In this document: piece after piece, positions 30,829 to 33,233 of the stretch
How the letters are laid out: the number at the start of each line of letters is the position of its first letter
Position numbering within the stretch: the first letter of the stretch is position 1
Assembly: GCA_021405325.1 (NCBI GenBank)
Contig: QWII01000110.1
Coordinates: 1-33,233, forward strand
DNA length: 33,233 bases
Reading direction: 5' to 3'
Origin: Caldilinea sp. CFX5
GTDB taxonomy: Bacteria; Chloroflexota; Anaerolineae; Caldilineales; Caldilineaceae
Position numbers and translations under genes: made by a program
The notes under the pieces: model-generated
The model's input: the letters and a program-made list of their open reading frames with translations, nothing else
Told to the model about the DNA's origin: nothing
Database searches by the model: none

Positions 30829-32208
30829 ATGACAATGCATCTCCAACCACTAGAGGAATTGACCGCCGCCGATGTTCCATTGATCCGCACGCCTTTGCCG
30901 GGGCCGCGTTCGCAGGAGCTGTGGGCGCGCGAGAGTCGCTTTAGCTCGCCGGGTCTATCGGCGTTAGCCACCCTATCGCAACTGGTGCTCGATCAGGGAT
31001 CAGGCGCGCTGATCCGCGATGTGGATGGCAACGTCTTTATCGATTTCGCCATGGCGATGATCGGCGTCAGCACGGGTCATCGCCATCCGCAGGTGGCGGC
31101 GGCGCTCAAAGACGAACTCGACAACTTTCTGCACACCTATGACATGGCGAGTACGGCGCGGGTTGATTTCTTTGAACTGCTGGGCGAACTCTTGCCAGAA
31201 CAGCTACGCCTTTTCCAAATGTACAGCGGCGGCACCGAAACAGTCGAGGCAGCGTTGCGGCTGGCGAAGTCCTACACCAAAAAGTATGAGTTTATCGGTC
31301 TCTACCGGGGCTTTCATGGCAAATCGATCGGGTCGTTGGGGTTGATGGGGGTGGGGTATAAGAATGGCTTTGGCCCGCGCGCGCCCGGCTTTATGTTGAC
31401 GCCCAACGCTTATTGCTATCGCTGTCCGCTCAAACTGACCTACCCCAGTTGCGGCATCGCCTGCGCCGATATGATCGAAGAGGTCTACGCCAACGAATCA
31501 ACCGGTCAGGTGGCCGGGGTGGTGGTTGAGCCGATCCAGGGCGCAGGCGGGATCATCGTGCCGCCACCCGAATTTCTGCCCAAGATCGCTGATTTCTGTC
31601 GCCGCCGCAACCTGCTCCTGATCGTTGATGAGATCTTCACCGGTGGTGGTCGCACGGGTACGATGTGGTCGTTTGAGCAATTTGGCCTACAACCGGATAT
31701 TGTGACATTGGGCAAGGGCATCGGTTCGGGCTATCCGGTTGGGGTGGTGGCCGCGAACGAAACGATCATGCGCGAGGCGCCGTGGAATCAACATGGCGGC
31801 GGTTCAACCACCTTTGGCGGCAACAACATGGCGGCGCGGGCGGGCTATGCCACCCTGAAGACGATCCTGGCGGCAAAGCTAGCCGAAAATGCCGCCACGG
31901 TCGGCGCCCACATGTTGCGTCGTTTGCAAGAGATGCAGACTCGGCACCCCACCATGGGCGACGTGCGCGGCCTGGGGTTGGTGCTTGGCGTCGAATTTGT
32001 ACGCAACCGCGTCACCAAAGAGTTGATCTCAACCCAAGAGGCGACTTTCCTCTTTCAACAGGCGTTGCAGCGCGGTCTGATGTTGCCGACCGCCACCCCC
32101 GTTTTACGCATCATGCCTTCGATGGTGATCAGCCAGGAACTGGCCGACAAGGGGCTTGACCTGCTGGAAGAGAGCATCAACGCGCTGGAAGATTGGATGG
32201 GGGTTTAG
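30829..32208 (+). CDS. Class III PLP-dependent aminotransferase
   Basis: This 459-residue protein starts with ATG at 30829; 30835 and a TTG at 30814 are alternatives because no strong ribosome site is visible. Class III (omega) features are MYSGGTETVEAALRLAKSYT, YRGFHGKSIGSLGLMG, VVVEPIQGAGG, LLLIVDEIFTGGGRTG (PLP-binding D267) and TLGKGIGSGYPVG (Schiff-base K296). A cysteine-rich insert, CYRCPLKLTYPSCGIACAD, holds C196, C199, C208 and C212. Such enzymes move amino groups between omega-amino acids, amino sulfonates or amino ketones and a 2-oxo acid. Being next to a split 2-oxoacid decarboxylase, it may supply or remove that enzyme's substrate or aldehyde product. Confidence 0.9.
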   Translation: MTMHLQPLEELTAADVPLIRTPLPGPRSQELWARESRFSSPGLSALATLSQLVLDQGSGALIRDVDGNVFIDFAMAMIGVSTGHRHPQVAAALKDELDNFLHTYDMASTARVDFFELLGELLPEQLRLFQMYSGGTETVEAALRLAKSYTKKYEFIGLYRGFHGKSIGSLGLMGVGYKNGFGPRAPGFMLTPNAYCYRCPLKLTYPSCGIACADMIEEVYANESTGQVAGVVVEPIQGAGGIIVPPPEFLPKIADFCRRRNLLLIVDEIFTGGGRTGTMWSFEQFGLQPDIVTLGKGIGSGYPVGVVAANETIMREAPWNQHGGGSTTFGGNNMAARAGYATLKTILAAKLAENAATVGAHMLRRLQEMQTRHPTMGDVRGLGLVLGVEFVRNRVTKELISTQEATFLFQQALQRGLMLPTATPVLRIMPSMVISQELADKGLDLLEESINALEDWMGV

Positions 32209-32228
32209 TCTACTAAGGAGGCTTACTC

Positions 32229-32729
32229 ATGGCTCTGGCCGAAGCAATTGTGTCCGAACTAAAAACCTGTGGCGTACAGTGGGTGACCTGGCTGCCCGAT
32301 AGCGAAACCGACACCATGTACAAGCTGATTACCGGCGACCCAGCTATGCGGCTGGTGCAAGTCTGCCGTGAGGACGAGGCCTTTGGCGTCTGCTCGGGCT
32401 TGCTTAAGGGCGGCGCCAAGGCGGTAGTGATGATCCAAAACACCGGGCTGATGAATGCGATCGACGCCTTGCGCGGCATCCCAATTCGCCTTTGCCAGCC
32501 GATGTTGCTCTTGGTGGGCTATCGCGGCTATAAAGGGATGGTGGAACACGCCCAACGCATCGACAACGCCGCCACCTTCACCGAACCGTTGCTCAATGCC
32601 TTCCAGGTGCCATACTACCTGGTGCATAGCGCAGGCGACGCCGCCAAGATTCGTCTGGCCTATACCGAAGCACAACAACGTCAAGGGCCAGTCGCCGTGC
32701 TGATCACGCGCGAGTTCAAAGAGGGGTAG
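32229..32729 (+). CDS. ThDP decarboxylase alpha subunit (PYR domain), sulfopyruvate/phosphonopyruvate decarboxylase-like
   Basis: This 166-residue protein has AAGGAGG upstream of its ATG. It carries only the pyrimidine-binding half of a ThDP enzyme: CREDEAFGVCSGLLKGGAK supplies the ThDP-activating Glu (probably E50), and QNTGLMNAIDALRGIP is the motif shared with ComD and the N-terminal half of phosphonopyruvate decarboxylase. The length agrees with ComD-type subunits. It needs the beta subunit encoded 5 bases downstream to form an active site at the interface. The reaction would be decarboxylation of a 3-substituted pyruvate to an aldehyde; whether the group is sulfonate, phosphonate or carbon is not visible. 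Confidence 0.85.
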   Translation: MALAEAIVSELKTCGVQWVTWLPDSETDTMYKLITGDPAMRLVQVCREDEAFGVCSGLLKGGAKAVVMIQNTGLMNAIDALRGIPIRLCQPMLLLVGYRGYKGMVEHAQRIDNAATFTEPLLNAFQVPYYLVHSAGDAAKIRLAYTEAQQRQGPVAVLITREFKEG

Positions 32730-32734
32730 ATCTG

Positions 32735-33220
32735 ATGAAGCGATCCGATGTGTTGACCTTTCTGAGCGAACGTCGCCGCAATGAGATTGTCGTCACCACC
32801 ATGAGTACGGTGCTGGAGTGGCCGCGCTATTCTTCACACCCACTTGATCACAATGATGGCGATGCGATGGGGCAGGCCACGCCGGTTGGCTTGGGGCTGG
32901 CTTTGGCGCAACCCAACCACCAGGTGTGGGTGCTCAACGGCGATGGCAGCCAATTGATGACGCTTGGCTCACTAGTGACGGTCGCCAATCAAGCGCCGCC
33001 CAACTTGCGCATCTTTATCTTTCGCAACAATTCCTATGAGATCACGGGGGGACAACCGATCCCCGGCGTGGGGGTGATCAACTTTCCCGCCATTGCTCAG
33101 GGCTGCGGCATCCGGCGCACCTATCAATGTACGACTTTGGCCGAGTTGACTGCCCACTTTGCCGAGATCACGAACGGCGTCGGACCGGTGCTGGTGGATC
33201 TACTCATTACGGCGCCATGA
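32735..33220 (+). CDS. ThDP decarboxylase beta subunit (PP domain), ComE-like
   Basis: A 161-residue protein with GAGGGG upstream. It holds the diphosphate-binding half: GDGSQLMTLGSLVTVA (GDG at 69-71), NNSYE (98-102) and ITGGQPIPG, the (Y/N)xxTGGQ motif typical of sulfopyruvate and phosphonopyruvate decarboxylase beta regions. QATPVGLGLALAQP is also characteristic. It pairs with the product of the gene at 32229. Some ComE proteins are longer by 20-25 residues, but the core is complete. Its stop overlaps a probable next start codon. Confidence 0.85.
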   Translation: MKRSDVLTFLSERRRNEIVVTTMSTVLEWPRYSSHPLDHNDGDAMGQATPVGLGLALAQPNHQVWVLNGDGSQLMTLGSLVTVANQAPPNLRIFIFRNNSYEITGGQPIPGVGVINFPAIAQGCGIRRTYQCTTLAELTAHFAEITNGVGPVLVDLLITAP

Positions 33221-33233
33221 TGGATAAAAGTTG
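33217..33233 (+). CDS. Probable start of a further operon gene (cut by the window end)
   Basis: ATGATGGATAAAAG begins at 33217, overlapping the TGA of the beta subunit by 4 bases, as in coupled genes elsewhere in the window. Only five or six codons are visible, so nothing can be said about the product. The ATG at 33220 is an equally possible start. Confidence 0.35.

Overview
The window is protein-rich, GC-rich bacterial DNA that most resembles a Chloroflexota genome (Caldilinea/Anaerolineae-like). This placement is inferred from gene style: secreted multi-domain proteins ending in an LFLPVVVR-type tail, a remnant of a large STAND/NB-ARC regulator, a PD-(D/E)XK protein with QGIE repeats, and several Opp-type ABC operons. 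No rRNA, tRNA or CRISPR array was seen.

Region 1 (1-6352) is a repeat-rich surface-protein locus. It holds two full paralogues (443-2638 and 4080-6281) of a secreted modular protein, plus a truncated copy at 3594-3827. The modules are a long signal sequence, three six-cysteine repeats with identical spacing, Ig/cadherin-like repeats, a SdrD-B-like domain and the LFLPVVVR end. Around them lie a MITE-like element with a perfect target duplication, an exact 59-bp direct repeat, direct-repeat iterons, a broken STAND ATPase and a small conserved Chloroflexi-type protein. A third paralogue (18555-20747) sits 12 kb away. All three full copies share a palindrome just upstream of a -10 box.

Region 2 (6448-13732) is an Opp/Dpp-type ABC importer operon: two ATPases, two permeases, a luciferase-like flavin oxidoreductase and a lipoprotein binding protein. 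A near-consensus promoter precedes it, with an AAGCGCTT palindrome in its spacer. Repeat-built hairpins separate some of the genes. A PD-(D/E)XK nuclease-like gene with a 12-bp minisatellite follows and may be leaderless.

Region 3 (15016-18271, minus strand) is a three-gene operon with 4-bp overlaps: sugar isomerase/epimerase, Gfo/Idh/MocA oxidoreductase and D-2-hydroxyacid dehydrogenase. Its promoter is near consensus.

Region 4 (20956 to the window end) looks like one long catabolic operon. A consensus promoter and a 41-bp perfect palindrome precede an IclR-type regulator. Next come a full-length ThDP enzyme, a sugar isomerase, a binding protein with two permeases but no ATPase, a ceramidase-like protein, a DapA-family aldolase/lyase, a class III aminotransferase and a split ThDP decarboxylase resembling sulfopyruvate/phosphonopyruvate decarboxylase. 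The likely logic is uptake of a small organic compound, aldol or dehydratase chemistry, transamination and 2-oxoacid decarboxylation. The substrate cannot be read from the sequence.
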